From Xanthomonas sp. XNM01 (GTDB taxonomy: Bacteria > Pseudomonadota > Gammaproteobacteria > Xanthomonadales > Xanthomonadaceae), in the NCBI RefSeq assembly GCF_014851915.1, contig NZ_JACVAP010000001.1, forward strand, positions 62,001-126,000: DNA of 64,000 nucleotides. The letters are read 5' to 3'. The translations under genes and the position numbers were made by a program. The notes under the pieces are model-generated. The model saw nothing but the letters and a program-made list of their open reading frames with translations. It did no database searches and was not told where the DNA came from. This document shows positions 1-7,609 of this stretch, piece by piece; position 1 is the stretch's first letter, and every line of letters begins with the position of its first letter.

Positions 1-386
1 CGGACAACAGCCGCAGCGTGCGGGTCAACGACATGCTGATCGATCGTTTCGCCGAGGGCGAGCCGGCCGGCTATCCGACCGTATGCAAGGGCCGCTACGA
101 CGTCGGCGGCGAGGTCTTCCACGCGCTCGAGGAGCCGACCAGCCTCAACACGCTGGAACTGCTGCCGCGGCTGGCCCAGGCCGGCGTGGCCGCACTGAAG
201 ATCGAAGGCCGCCAGCGTGGCGTCGCCTACGTGCGTGCGGTCGCCTCGACCTGGCGGCAGGCGATCGACCGGCACCGGCGCGATCCGCAGCAGTGGCGTG
301 TCGAGCCCGGCTGGCAGCAGGCGCTGTCGGCGCATGCCGAAGGCCAGCAGACCACGCTGGGGCCGTATCACCGTGCCTGGCACTGA
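1..386 (+). CDS. ubiU: UbiU C-terminal part (O2-independent ubiquinone hydroxylation, U32 family), cut by the window edge
   Basis: This is the last ~127 codons of a gene starting before the window; the open frame runs from base 3 to the TGA at 384-386. The segment has the U32-peptidase-like C-terminal pattern, with YPTVCKGRY holding a cysteine that in UbiU belongs to the [4Fe-4S] ligand set, then a segment ending KIEGRQR. In known systems UbiU and UbiV form a heterodimer that hydroxylates the ubiquinone ring without oxygen. The next gene, 310 bases downstream on the same strand, is a full UbiV, which supports the assignment over other U32 proteins (YegQ/TrhP). The N-terminal two thirds cannot be seen. 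Confidence 0.85.
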   Translation, partial: DNSRSVRVNDMLIDRFAEGEPAGYPTVCKGRYDVGGEVFHALEEPTSLNTLELLPRLAQAGVAALKIEGRQRGVAYVRAVASTWRQAIDRHRRDPQQWRVEPGWQQALSAHAEGQQTTLGPYHRAWH

Positions 387-695
387 GGTCCGTACCGCGA
401 TGACCCGCGTGCGCCGGCTGCATGGGCCACCGTGGCCGGCGACGCGTCCACGCGCATAGGTGTTCTTTCGCGCGTCGTGGGCGTGGGTGGCCGGCGCTTC
501 GGCTCGCCCGCCTGCATCGCCCGTCGCGTGGAAGCCACACGTCGCATCCGTATCGCTGCATGGACGCCGGTACCGCCGCGCCCTCGACACCGCCGCATCG
601 ATACGTCGGCGCCGCACCCGCGCATCGACCGACACCCGCTCGACCCGGCGCCGCCATCCGGTGGCCGCCCGGCATTCGTCGTACAGGAGCAGCCC
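387..695. other. Gap between ubiU and ubiV, no gene seen
   Basis: About 309 bases rich in CG dinucleotides. Reading frames here look like chance frames (Arg/Pro/Ser-rich). No FNR-type box or strong hairpin was found. The only clear signal is the ribosome-binding site CAGGAGC just before ubiV. Confidence 0.5.
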
Positions 696-1592
696 ATGAA
701 ACTCAGCCTCGGACCCCTGCAGTACTTCTGGCCGCGCGAGACCACGCTGGCCTTCTACCGCGCCGCCGCGCAGTGGCCGGTCGACATCGTCTACCTGGGC
801 GAAACCGTGTGCAGCAAGCGCCGCGAACTGCGCACCGCCGACTGGCTGGCGCTGGCCGACGAACTCGCCGCGGCGGGCAAGGAGGTCGTGCTGTCGACGC
901 TGGCGCTGATCGAGGCCGAGTCCGAGCTGGGCGTGGCGAAACGGATGGCGGAGAACGGCCGGTTCCTGGTCGAGGCGAACGACCTCTCCGCGGTGCAGCT
1001 GTGCCGCGAGCGTGGCGTGCGCTTCGTCGGCGGGCAGTCGCTCAACGTCTACAACCATCGCGCGCTGGCGATGCTGGTCGAGGACGGCATGGCGCGCTGG
1101 GTGCCCGGCACCGAGCAGGGCCGGGTGCTGCTGCAGGAGCTGCGTGCGGCGCTGGAGGACGCCGGCGGCACGATGCCCGAACTGGAACTGCTGGCCTGGG
1201 GGCGGCTGCCGCTGTCGTACTCGGCGCGCTGTTTCACCGCACGTGCGCTGGACCTGCCCAAGGACGAGTGCGGGTTCCGCTGCATCGACTACCCGGACGG
1301 CCTGCCGCTGGCCACGCGCGAAGGCGAGCCGTTCCTGACCATCAACGGCATCCAGATCCAGGGCACGGAAGTGATCGACATGGGCCCGCAGCGCGACCAG
1401 ATGATCGCCTGTGGCGTCGACATCCTGCGCCTGTCGCCGCAGGCGCAGGGCATGGAGGGCATCGTCGCGCATTTCCGCGACATGCTCGGCAAGGCCGAGC
1501 CGCCACCGCCGCTGGGCGCACGCAACGGTTACTGGGACGGCCAGCCGGGCAAGGCCTCGCTGTCCGGGCCGTTCCCTCAGGCGCGGCCCTGA
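696..1592 (+). CDS. ubiV: UbiV, O2-independent ubiquinone biosynthesis protein
   Basis: 298 residues, close to the ~292 of E. coli UbiV. The ATG at 696 was chosen over in-frame upstream starts because it follows CAGGAGC and gives the family N-terminus [15 protein letters not shown]. Visible cysteines fit the four [4Fe-4S] ligands of UbiV: one at residue 39 ([10 protein letters not shown]) and a later group [20 protein letters not shown] followed by another Cys. With UbiU the protein forms the complex for anaerobic ring hydroxylation. The third partner, UbiT, lies at 12816-13655, separated by the nos genes. UQ supply fits the quinol-dependent Nap and NorB enzymes of this window. Confidence 0.93.
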   Translation: MKLSLGPLQYFWPRETTLAFYRAAAQWPVDIVYLGETVCSKRRELRTADWLALADELAAAGKEVVLSTLALIEAESELGVAKRMAENGRFLVEANDLSAVQLCRERGVRFVGGQSLNVYNHRALAMLVEDGMARWVPGTEQGRVLLQELRAALEDAGGTMPELELLAWGRLPLSYSARCFTARALDLPKDECGFRCIDYPDGLPLATREGEPFLTINGIQIQGTEVIDMGPQRDQMIACGVDILRLSPQAQGMEGIVAHFRDMLGKAEPPPPLGARNGYWDGQPGKASLSGPFPQARP

Positions 1593-1795
1593 CACTGCGG
1601 TGCCGCCGAGGGCGGACGGCGGGCGCGCATCCTGTCGTCCCGCGCTCGGGCAGGACGGTGGTCGAGGCGCATCAGCCCCTGAGGCGCGGCGACGAGGGCC
1701 AGGTCCGCGGGATCAGCAGTCCGGCCCATGCGGCCTCACGCCGAGCTGGCGCGCCCGCGCGATGCAGGTCGCGCCGCGCAGATGCGGCAGGCGGG

Positions 1796-1987
1796 TCAGT
1801 GCGGCATCGCGCGTGGGTCGCGGTGGCTGGCGCGGACCAGATCGACGTCGGCGGTCATCGGTTGCGGGACCCGTGGCGCGGCAGGTGCCGGACGCGCCGT
1901 GGGATCGGAGGCGTGGTCTGCCTCGCCGCTCATGACCAGGGTCAGCATGTCGAACGCGGAGTGCTGCGGAACGGAATCGGCCTTCAT
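1796..1987 (-). CDS. Small protein of unknown function behind a perfect FNR/Anr box
   Basis: A 63-residue frame starting MKADSVPQHSAFDMLTLVMS and ending ASHRDPRAMPH. The start codon at 1987 is preceded (on the minus strand) by CTGGAGCAGAC, a good ribosome-binding site. A perfect FNR/Anr box is centred 96 bp upstream, the same distance as for nosC. The N-terminal third looks like a short amphipathic helix and the rest is Pro/Ala-rich and probably disordered. No family was recognised. It could be a chance frame, but the ribosome-binding site plus box make a real gene more likely. Confidence 0.5.
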   Translation of the reverse strand: MKADSVPQHSAFDMLTLVMSGEADHASDPTARPAPAAPRVPQPMTADVDLVRASHRDPRAMPH

Positions 1988-2076
1988 GTCTGCTCCAGAG
2001 GGACGGGGCGGGCGTGTGGTTCGCGTCCGCCGGTGGGCGTGCGTCTGCATGGTCGACCCGCGGGGAGGGTGCTGCA

Positions 2077-2090
2077 TTGATGCAGGTCAA
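2077..2090. promoter_or_regulatory. FNR/Anr box TTGATGCAGGTCAA
   Basis: Both half sites match TTGAY/RTCAA with a 4-base spacer. The box is centred 96 bp from the start of the leftward 63-residue gene. Twenty-two bases further, the hexamer GACCAT keeps the A and final T of a -10 element. Confidence 0.7.
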
Positions 2091-2372
2091 GGCCCCAGGG
2101 GCACGTGGGCGCTGCCTGGCGCGTGCGTCGCGGGCCGATGGCCACCGGTCGCCGCCCGCGACCCGGCGGTGAAGGGCCGGCTGCCTTCGCGTTGCGGGTG
2201 TCGCCTGCGCCGGTGACCGCGAGCAGCGTCGATTTCCGGGCGACGTGCCCGGACCCGCACAGCCGGGACGCGACCGGCGAGGACGTCGCCGCCGGTCGCG
2301 TGGCTTCGATGGGAGCGACGTGAAACGCGAGCGGCCTCCGCGTCGCCGCCGGCCTGCGCAGCGTGGACGGGC

Positions 2373-3455
2373 TCAGCAGGGGCCGTCGCCGAGCGCGTGG
2401 ATCCGTACCTTTCGCTGCGGGTCCGGGCGCAGCGCCAGCCGGGCCTGCATCGCCTGCGAGAGATGCAGGGTGCCGTCGTGCGCCTGCAGCGCCACGCAGG
2501 CCACGCCCATGTCATTGGCCACGCGGTCCATCCTGTCGGGGCCGGCGACCATCAACGCGGTGGCAGCCATGTCGACCAGGACCGGATCGCGGCCGAGCAC
2601 GCTGGCGGCGACGCTGGCGCGCTGCGGGCGGCCGGCGCGTGGATCGATGATGTGGCCGTTCGCGGTGCTCCCGCCGGCGCGTCGGCGCTGGTAGTCGCCC
2701 GAGGACGCCAGGCCCTCGCCGTCGCGCAGCTGCAGCGTGGCCAGCAGGCCCTCGCCACCGCGCACGCCGACCGCCCATGGTGTTCCACCGTCGTCGCCCA
2801 GCGCCAGCACGAAGCCGCCGACATCGATCAGCGCATCGTCGATGCGGGCGTCCCGGAGCAGGTCGCGGATCTGGCCTGCGGCGAAACCTTCGGACAAGGC
2901 GTTGAGGTCGAGCGCGACCGCCGGATTGCGGCTGCTGACCATGCCGTCGTCGGCGATGACGATGTCGTCCATCGACGCGTGCGCCTGCTGCAGCCTGCCG
3001 ATCGCCCGGGCATCCGGTGCCGCGGTGCGCACCGGGTAGTCGCTGGTATGGAAGCCCCAGGCGGCGAAGGTGCGCCCGGCGGCCGGATTGAACAGCCCGC
3101 CGCTCAGCGCATGGCCGCGCCGGGCCTCGCGGATCAGCGCCAGCAGCGTGTCCGGCGGCCGCTGCGCGTGGCCGGCGGCCAGGGCGGCATTGAGCTCGGT
3201 CAGCGCGCCGGGTTCCCACGCGTGCCAGTCGCGATGGTCCTCACGCAGCAGCTGCCCGATGCGGTCCAGCGCGTCCTCGGCGCGTGCCGCCTCGGTGCTG
3301 CGCAGCTGCACGCTGGCGTGCGAGCCGAACACCAGGTACTCGGCCTGGAAGCTGCGCGCAGGGCGCAGCCAGAGGATGGCCACGCTCGCCAGCGCGGCGA
3401 GCGCGAGCAGCGCCAGCGGCGCCGGCCAGGCCCGCCGCTGGCGCGGCGCGGTCAC
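2373..3455 (-). CDS. nosX: Membrane-anchored FAD:protein FMN transferase (ApbE/NosX type)
   Basis: 360 residues from a GTG whose GTGA overlaps the stop of the preceding gene. A hydrophobic segment near residues 12-32 anchors the protein towards the periplasm. ApbE signatures follow: DLNALSEGFAAGQI, LIDVGGFVLALGDDGG, SSGDYQRR and GHIIDPRAGRP, then a late VDMAATALMVAG helix. ApbE enzymes attach FMN to a Thr of target proteins. The obvious target is NosR of the same operon, which carries SGAT. NosX is known to mature NosR, so it supports electron delivery to N2O reductase. It is the last gene of the leftward nos operon. The ApbE assignment is secure; the nosX name rests on context. Confidence 0.9.
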   Translation of the reverse strand: MTAPRQRRAWPAPLALLALAALASVAILWLRPARSFQAEYLVFGSHASVQLRSTEAARAEDALDRIGQLLREDHRDWHAWEPGALTELNAALAAGHAQRPPDTLLALIREARRGHALSGGLFNPAAGRTFAAWGFHTSDYPVRTAAPDARAIGRLQQAHASMDDIVIADDGMVSSRNPAVALDLNALSEGFAAGQIRDLLRDARIDDALIDVGGFVLALGDDGGTPWAVGVRGGEGLLATLQLRDGEGLASSGDYQRRRAGGSTANGHIIDPRAGRPQRASVAASVLGRDPVLVDMAATALMVAGPDRMDRVANDMGVACVALQAHDGTLHLSQAMQARLALRPDPQRKVRIHALGDGPC

Positions 3456-4069
3456 AGCCGTGGCGAACGTGCGAGCGCGTCGACGATGCGCTGCAGCGGC
3501 GCCATCGTGTCGTCCAGCACCAGCGGGCTGTCGACGACCGCGCCAGTGGGCCGGTGCAGGTGGGCGGAGGCGGTCACGCCGGCGTGCGCCGCCGGCGCCG
3601 TGTCCAGCCGCCAGTGCGCGTCGCCCAGGGTCCACTCCACCGACCAGGCCTGCGGCGACACCCAGCGCACCAGCACCTCCAGGCCATCGGGCCCGTGCAG
3701 GGCGACGCCGTCCGGGTGGTGCTGCGGTGGCAGGAAGCCCTCGGGCAGCTGCAGCAGGCCGGCCAGCGCGGCGCTGTCGTCGAAGCCGTCCGGCTCGGCC
3801 TCCGCCGCGGGATGGCGGCAGCGCCAGTCCAGCCGCGTCTGCAGATGCCGCTCGTGGCGCTCGAGCAGCTGCAGCGACAGCCAGGCCTCCCAGCCCGGAT
3901 GTTCGGGCAGGCGGCCATCGGCGATGGCCTGCAGCACCGCGTCGGCGCAGGTGCAGCGCGTGTCGCTCAACAGCTGGCGGCGCATCTGCCGGGTGTCGTA
4001 CAGCTCCCTGGACAGCGCAGCCAGCACCAGTGCGGTGGCCGGCGGCATGCCGGCGAAGAACGGATCCAT
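3452..4069 (-). CDS. Unknown protein encoded inside the nos operon
   Basis: 205 residues; ATG at 4069 follows AGGAGTCACC, 10 bases after nosL, and its stop overlaps the nosX start. No signal peptide or membrane segment is seen, so it is probably cytoplasmic. The first ~90 residues look helical and contain LSDTRCTCADAV and LDWRCRHP. The rest looks like an acidic beta-rich domain with PEGFLPPQHHPDG. It is not one of the nos proteins I know (NosRZDFYLX, NosC, NosG). The tight translational coupling suggests a job in N2O reductase maturation or electron supply, which is inference only. Confidence 0.8.
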   Translation of the reverse strand: MDPFFAGMPPATALVLAALSRELYDTRQMRRQLLSDTRCTCADAVLQAIADGRLPEHPGWEAWLSLQLLERHERHLQTRLDWRCRHPAAEAEPDGFDDSAALAGLLQLPEGFLPPQHHPDGVALHGPDGLEVLVRWVSPQAWSVEWTLGDAHWRLDTAPAAHAGVTASAHLHRPTGAVVDSPLVLDDTMAPLQRIVDALARSPRL

Positions 4070-4079
4070 CGGTGACTCC

Positions 4080-4577
4080 TTACATGCCGTGGTCGCGGTG
4101 CATGCCGCTGTGCAGCTGCACCATGTCGGGGGTGATCTCGGAGAACGCCAGCACGCGCCCGCCGTGCTCGGTGGCGAAGGCCTGCGCGGCCTCGCGGCTG
4201 GAGAAGCTGGCCAGGGTCGGGCCCATGCTGCCCAGCCGCGACGAGCCTTCGACGAAGAACGCCTGCTCCAGTGCGATCCAGTGCCCGGCCGGCGCGTTCC
4301 AGTCGGCCAGGGCCATGTCCTGGGTGTAGGCGCCGCCGACGCTGCGCACCTGTTCGGGCGACAGGTACAGCGACAGCAGCTCGACCGTGTCGCAGAACCA
4401 GGCGACGTGGCCGTCGGCATAGCGGATCTGGCCCTTGGGGCCGGGATAGTCGGCCAGCAGCATGCCGTCCAGCTCGCACTGGGCGCCGGTGGCCGGCTCC
4501 TGCGCGGTCGGGTCGAGCGCCGATGGCGTGCAGCCGCCGAGCAGCAGCGCGAGGGCGAACGGGTAGGCGAGTCTCAT
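4080..4577 (-). CDS. nosL: NosL copper-binding lipoprotein
   Basis: 165 residues beginning with a lipoprotein signal (LALLLGGC, Cys16 as lipidation site). The mature part has the NosL pattern CELDGMLL, then a YADGHVAWFCDTVELL stretch. It ends in a Met/His-rich tail, HSGMHRDHGM, suited to copper binding. NosL hands Cu(I) to the NosDFY complex for assembly of the CuZ site of NosZ. Its ATG overlaps the stop of nosY (ATGA), indicating coupled translation. Confidence 0.93.
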   Translation of the reverse strand: MRLAYPFALALLLGGCTPSALDPTAQEPATGAQCELDGMLLADYPGPKGQIRYADGHVAWFCDTVELLSLYLSPEQVRSVGGAYTQDMALADWNAPAGHWIALEQAFFVEGSSRLGSMGPTLASFSSREAAQAFATEHGGRVLAFSEITPDMVQLHSGMHRDHGM

Positions 4578-5398
4578 CGGAATCTCCACAGCGCGATGCC
4601 CAGCGGCGCGACGATCCAGGCGAGCATCGCCGCGCACAGCAGGACGGGGTTGTTCCAGTGGTCGGGCAGCAGCGTGCCGAGGCCGAACGCGGTGCGCAGG
4701 CCCTCGCTGCCGTACAGGTTTAGGATGCGGAACACGTCGGCCGGATTGAGCAGCAGCGCATACGGGGCCCACGCCGAGGCGCCGCGCCCGGCCGAGGCGA
4801 CCAGGATGCCGAGCAGGGCCAGGTCGAACACCAGCACGAAGCCGAACCAGGTCGCGATCGCCGCACCCGATGCGCGCGTGCGCTCGCTGCACAGCACCGA
4901 GATCAGCATTGCCAGGCTCAGGAACGCCAGGCCCAGCAGCACGGTGCTGCCGACGAAGGCCAGGTAGAGCCGGAAGCCGGCGATGTCGAGCTGTCCCAGC
5001 AGCGGCAGCAGCGCGCTGCCGAAGCCGGCCAGGGTCGCCAGCACCAGCGCGCCGGCCAGCCCGGCGTACTTGCCGAGCAGGAGTTCGGCGCGGGTCGGCG
5101 GCAGCGACAGCAGCAGGTCCAGCGTGCCGCGCTCGCGTTCGCCGACGATCGCATCGAAGCCCAGCAGCAGCGCGATCAGCGGCACCAGGTAGATCGCCAG
5201 GCTGGTCAGGCTGGCCACGGTCACGCCGATGCCGCGGAAGCCGACGTCGCCGCCCTGCGCGCCGCCGAAATAGGCGATCAGCAGCGCGAACGCGGCGAAC
5301 ACCACCGCCACCGCCAGCACCCAGCGGTTGCGCAGCCGGTCGCGGAACTCCTTGCCGGCCACCGCCAGCGCCAGCCGCCATTGCCAGTCGGGTCTCAT
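4574..5398 (-). CDS. nosY: NosY ABC-2 type permease
   Basis: 274 residues with about six membrane helices and the ABC-2 permease signature GERERGTLDLLLSLP near residue 90. It has the length and N-terminus (KEFRDRLRNRWV) expected of NosY. It is the membrane subunit of NosDFY, which acts with NosL in CuZ assembly. The start at 5398 follows GGCGGAGGCCGC and overlaps the nosF stop. Confidence 0.95.
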   Translation of the reverse strand: MRPDWQWRLALAVAGKEFRDRLRNRWVLAVAVVFAAFALLIAYFGGAQGGDVGFRGIGVTVASLTSLAIYLVPLIALLLGFDAIVGERERGTLDLLLSLPPTRAELLLGKYAGLAGALVLATLAGFGSALLPLLGQLDIAGFRLYLAFVGSTVLLGLAFLSLAMLISVLCSERTRASGAAIATWFGFVLVFDLALLGILVASAGRGASAWAPYALLLNPADVFRILNLYGSEGLRTAFGLGTLLPDHWNNPVLLCAAMLAWIVAPLGIALWRFR

Positions 5399-6327
5399 GC
5401 GGCGGCCTCCGCCTTGTGCTGGTGATGCAGGTACAGGTCTTCCAGGGTCGGCTCCTGCAGCTCGAAGCCGCGCAGCGCCTGCTCCAGCGGGCCCAGGGCA
5501 GCCAGCAGGCGCGCCTTGCGCGCATGCGGCACGTCGCAGGCCAGGGTCGCCGCATCGACGGCGGCGACTGCGAAGCCGGCCTGCGTCAGCGCCTGCTGCA
5601 CGGCTGCGTGCGCGTCCGGTTCCGGCGTGATCCGCGCCCGCGCCGGCAGCGCGGCGTCGGCCGCCAGGGCGGCCACGGTGCCGGTGGCGACCAGGCGGCC
5701 GTTGGCCAGGATCGCCAGGTCGTCCAGCCGCGACTGGATCTCGGCCAGCAGGTGCGAGCTGATCAGCACGGTGGTGCCGGCTTCGCGCAGCGCCTGCAGG
5801 GTGTCGTAGAACGCATGGATCGCCAGCGGATCCAGGCCGTTGGTCGGTTCGTCCAGGAACATCAGCCGCGGACTGCCGAGCAGGGCCTGGGCGAACCCCA
5901 GCCGCTGGCGCATGCCCTTGGAGTACCCGCGCACGTTGCGTCGCGCGGCCGCGGCCAGGCCGACGCGTTCGAGCAGGGCCTCGCACTGGGACGGATCGAC
6001 CGACTTGAGCCGGGCGAAGAAGCGCAGCGTCTCCAGGCCGTCGAGGTTGTCGTACAGCACCACGTTCTCGGGCAGGTAGCCGATCTGCCGGCGCAGCTGG
6101 CGGAACCCCGGGCCGCCGACGTCCTGGCCGGCGATCCGCAGCCGCCCCTCGCTCGGTGCCAGGATGCCCAGCATCATCTTCAGCAGGGTGCTCTTGCCGG
6201 CGCCGTTGTGGCCGACGAGGCCGACGATGCGGCCCGGGGCCACGGTCAGGTCCACGCCGCTGACCGCGTGCACCGCGCCATAGCGCTTGCCCACGCCCTC
6301 CAGCCGGACCATCGGTTCATCGTGCAT
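5395..6327 (-). CDS. nosF: NosF ATPase of the NosDFY complex
   Basis: 310 residues, ABC ATPase with Walker A GHNGAGKST, signature-like YSKGMRQRLGFAQALL, Walker B LMFLDEPTNGLDP and H-loop ISSHLL. The N-terminus MHDEPMVRLEGVGKRYG places the start at 6327, behind GGAGAAGCACG; an upstream in-frame ATG would run deep into nosD. It energises NosY/NosD during copper-site maturation. The start overlaps nosD by 11 bases. Confidence 0.95.
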   Translation of the reverse strand: MHDEPMVRLEGVGKRYGAVHAVSGVDLTVAPGRIVGLVGHNGAGKSTLLKMMLGILAPSEGRLRIAGQDVGGPGFRQLRRQIGYLPENVVLYDNLDGLETLRFFARLKSVDPSQCEALLERVGLAAAARRNVRGYSKGMRQRLGFAQALLGSPRLMFLDEPTNGLDPLAIHAFYDTLQALREAGTTVLISSHLLAEIQSRLDDLAILANGRLVATGTVAALAADAALPARARITPEPDAHAAVQQALTQAGFAVAAVDAATLACDVPHARKARLLAALGPLEQALRGFELQEPTLEDLYLHHQHKAEAAA

Positions 6328-7609
6328 CGTGCTTCTCCGGAACCCCGTCGCGCCGGTCCAGCCAGGCGGCCCAGTCGGGATGGTGGGGAGCGATCGCCGG
6401 GCGTTCATCGACGATGGTCGGCGTGCGCAGTACCGGGAACTGGCGCGCGATCAGTTTCAGCGTATGCAGCGCGGGGCTGCTGTCGAGCAGCTTGACGAAC
6501 GGATGCCGCGACAGCAGGCGGTCGACCGCATCGCTGGCCTCGAACGGAGTGTCGCCGGCGCCGTCGCCGTCCTGGTCCCAGCCCAGGTAGTTGCTCCAGT
6601 GGTTGCCCTGGCGCTGGCCCCACACCGCATCGCGCGAGGCCACGTAGCGCACCTGCTCGTCGTTGCCGATGAAGTCGTTGCCGTCGATCTGGTTGCGGTA
6701 GGAGCCGGCCCACAGATGTACGCCGATCCGGTTGCCGACGATCAGGTTGTCGCGCAGCACGTTGTACTCGGCGTCGTAGATGAACAGCCCGCGGCCGTTG
6801 CCGGCGGCGATGTTGGACGCGATCGTCGAGTCCTGGATGGTGCGCAGCATGATGCCGTGGTCGCTGTTGTCCCAGGTGCGGTTGCCCAGCACCTGCAGCT
6901 CGCGCACCTCCATCAGCGCCAGCCCGCCCTGGTTGCGGTAGCTGTCGTTGCCCTGCCACAGGTTGCGGTAGGAGTTCATGTAGTGGCTGCCGTAACGCAC
7001 GTCGTGCATCCGGTTGCCGATGAAGCGCGCATCGTGCGAGACGTCCACGTAGATGCCGTCGCGGGCGAAGGCGATGCGGTTGCGCAGGATCGACGCGTGC
7101 TGGCTGTTGTAGAGCTGGATGCCGTTGCCGCGCTGCGAGGACAGGCGATGGCGCATGCCGGTGATCAGGTTGTCCTCGACCCGCACGTGGTCGGCCTTCT
7201 CGATCCACAGCCCGAACAGCACGTTGGCGAAATCGCAGCCGCGCACCACCGCGCGGTGCGCGCCGGGCTGCAGGTAGACGCCGGCATGCTGCTCGCCGAG
7301 CTCGCCGCCGCTGTCGCGCAGGATCAGGCCCTCGATGCGCACGTCAGGCGCGGTCACCCGGATCACGTCGCCGTGGCCGCCGGCGCTCAGGGTGGGCCGG
7401 CCGACACCGCGCAGGGTCAGCGGCTTGTCGATGCGCAGCGATTCGGCGTACAGGCCGCGCGCCACCTCGATGGTATCGCCGGGTGCGGCCCGCGCCACCG
7501 CCGCGGCGATGCTCCCGCCGGGATGCACCTGCAGGGTCGCCGCCGACGCCGCCCAGAGCGGCAGCAGGGCCAGTGCGACCGCGGCCAGCAGGTGCGGCCC
7601 GGGCTTCAT
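6317..7609 (-). CDS. nosD: NosD periplasmic right-handed beta-helix protein
   Basis: 430 residues with a signal peptide (LALLPLWAASAA). Repeating parallel beta-helix units with N/D-N-x-I/L patterns follow (NNIA-type turns, DNLIVGNRIGVHLW), and the C-terminal part holds NHWSNYLGWDQDGDG. This is typical of NosD, the periplasmic partner of NosF/NosY and NosL in CuZ assembly. The start overlaps the nosR stop (ATGA). Confidence 0.95.
   Translation of the reverse strand: MKPGPHLLAAVALALLPLWAASAATLQVHPGGSIAAAVARAAPGDTIEVARGLYAESLRIDKPLTLRGVGRPTLSAGGHGDVIRVTAPDVRIEGLILRDSGGELGEQHAGVYLQPGAHRAVVRGCDFANVLFGLWIEKADHVRVEDNLITGMRHRLSSQRGNGIQLYNSQHASILRNRIAFARDGIYVDVSHDARFIGNRMHDVRYGSHYMNSYRNLWQGNDSYRNQGGLALMEVRELQVLGNRTWDNSDHGIMLRTIQDSTIASNIAAGNGRGLFIYDAEYNVLRDNLIVGNRIGVHLWAGSYRNQIDGNDFIGNDEQVRYVASRDAVWGQRQGNHWSNYLGWDQDGDGAGDTPFEASDAVDRLLSRHPFVKLLDSSPALHTLKLIARQFPVLRTPTIVDERPAIAPHHPDWAAWLDRRDGVPEKHDAR

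Noticed and set aside
2397-4967. 856-codon plus-strand frame across the nos genes
   Set aside because: It is a shadow of nosX-nosL-nosY on the opposite strand with His/Gln/Arg-rich composition and no motif. Similar long shadow frames oppose nosR, norB, napA and cysNC in this GC-rich DNA.
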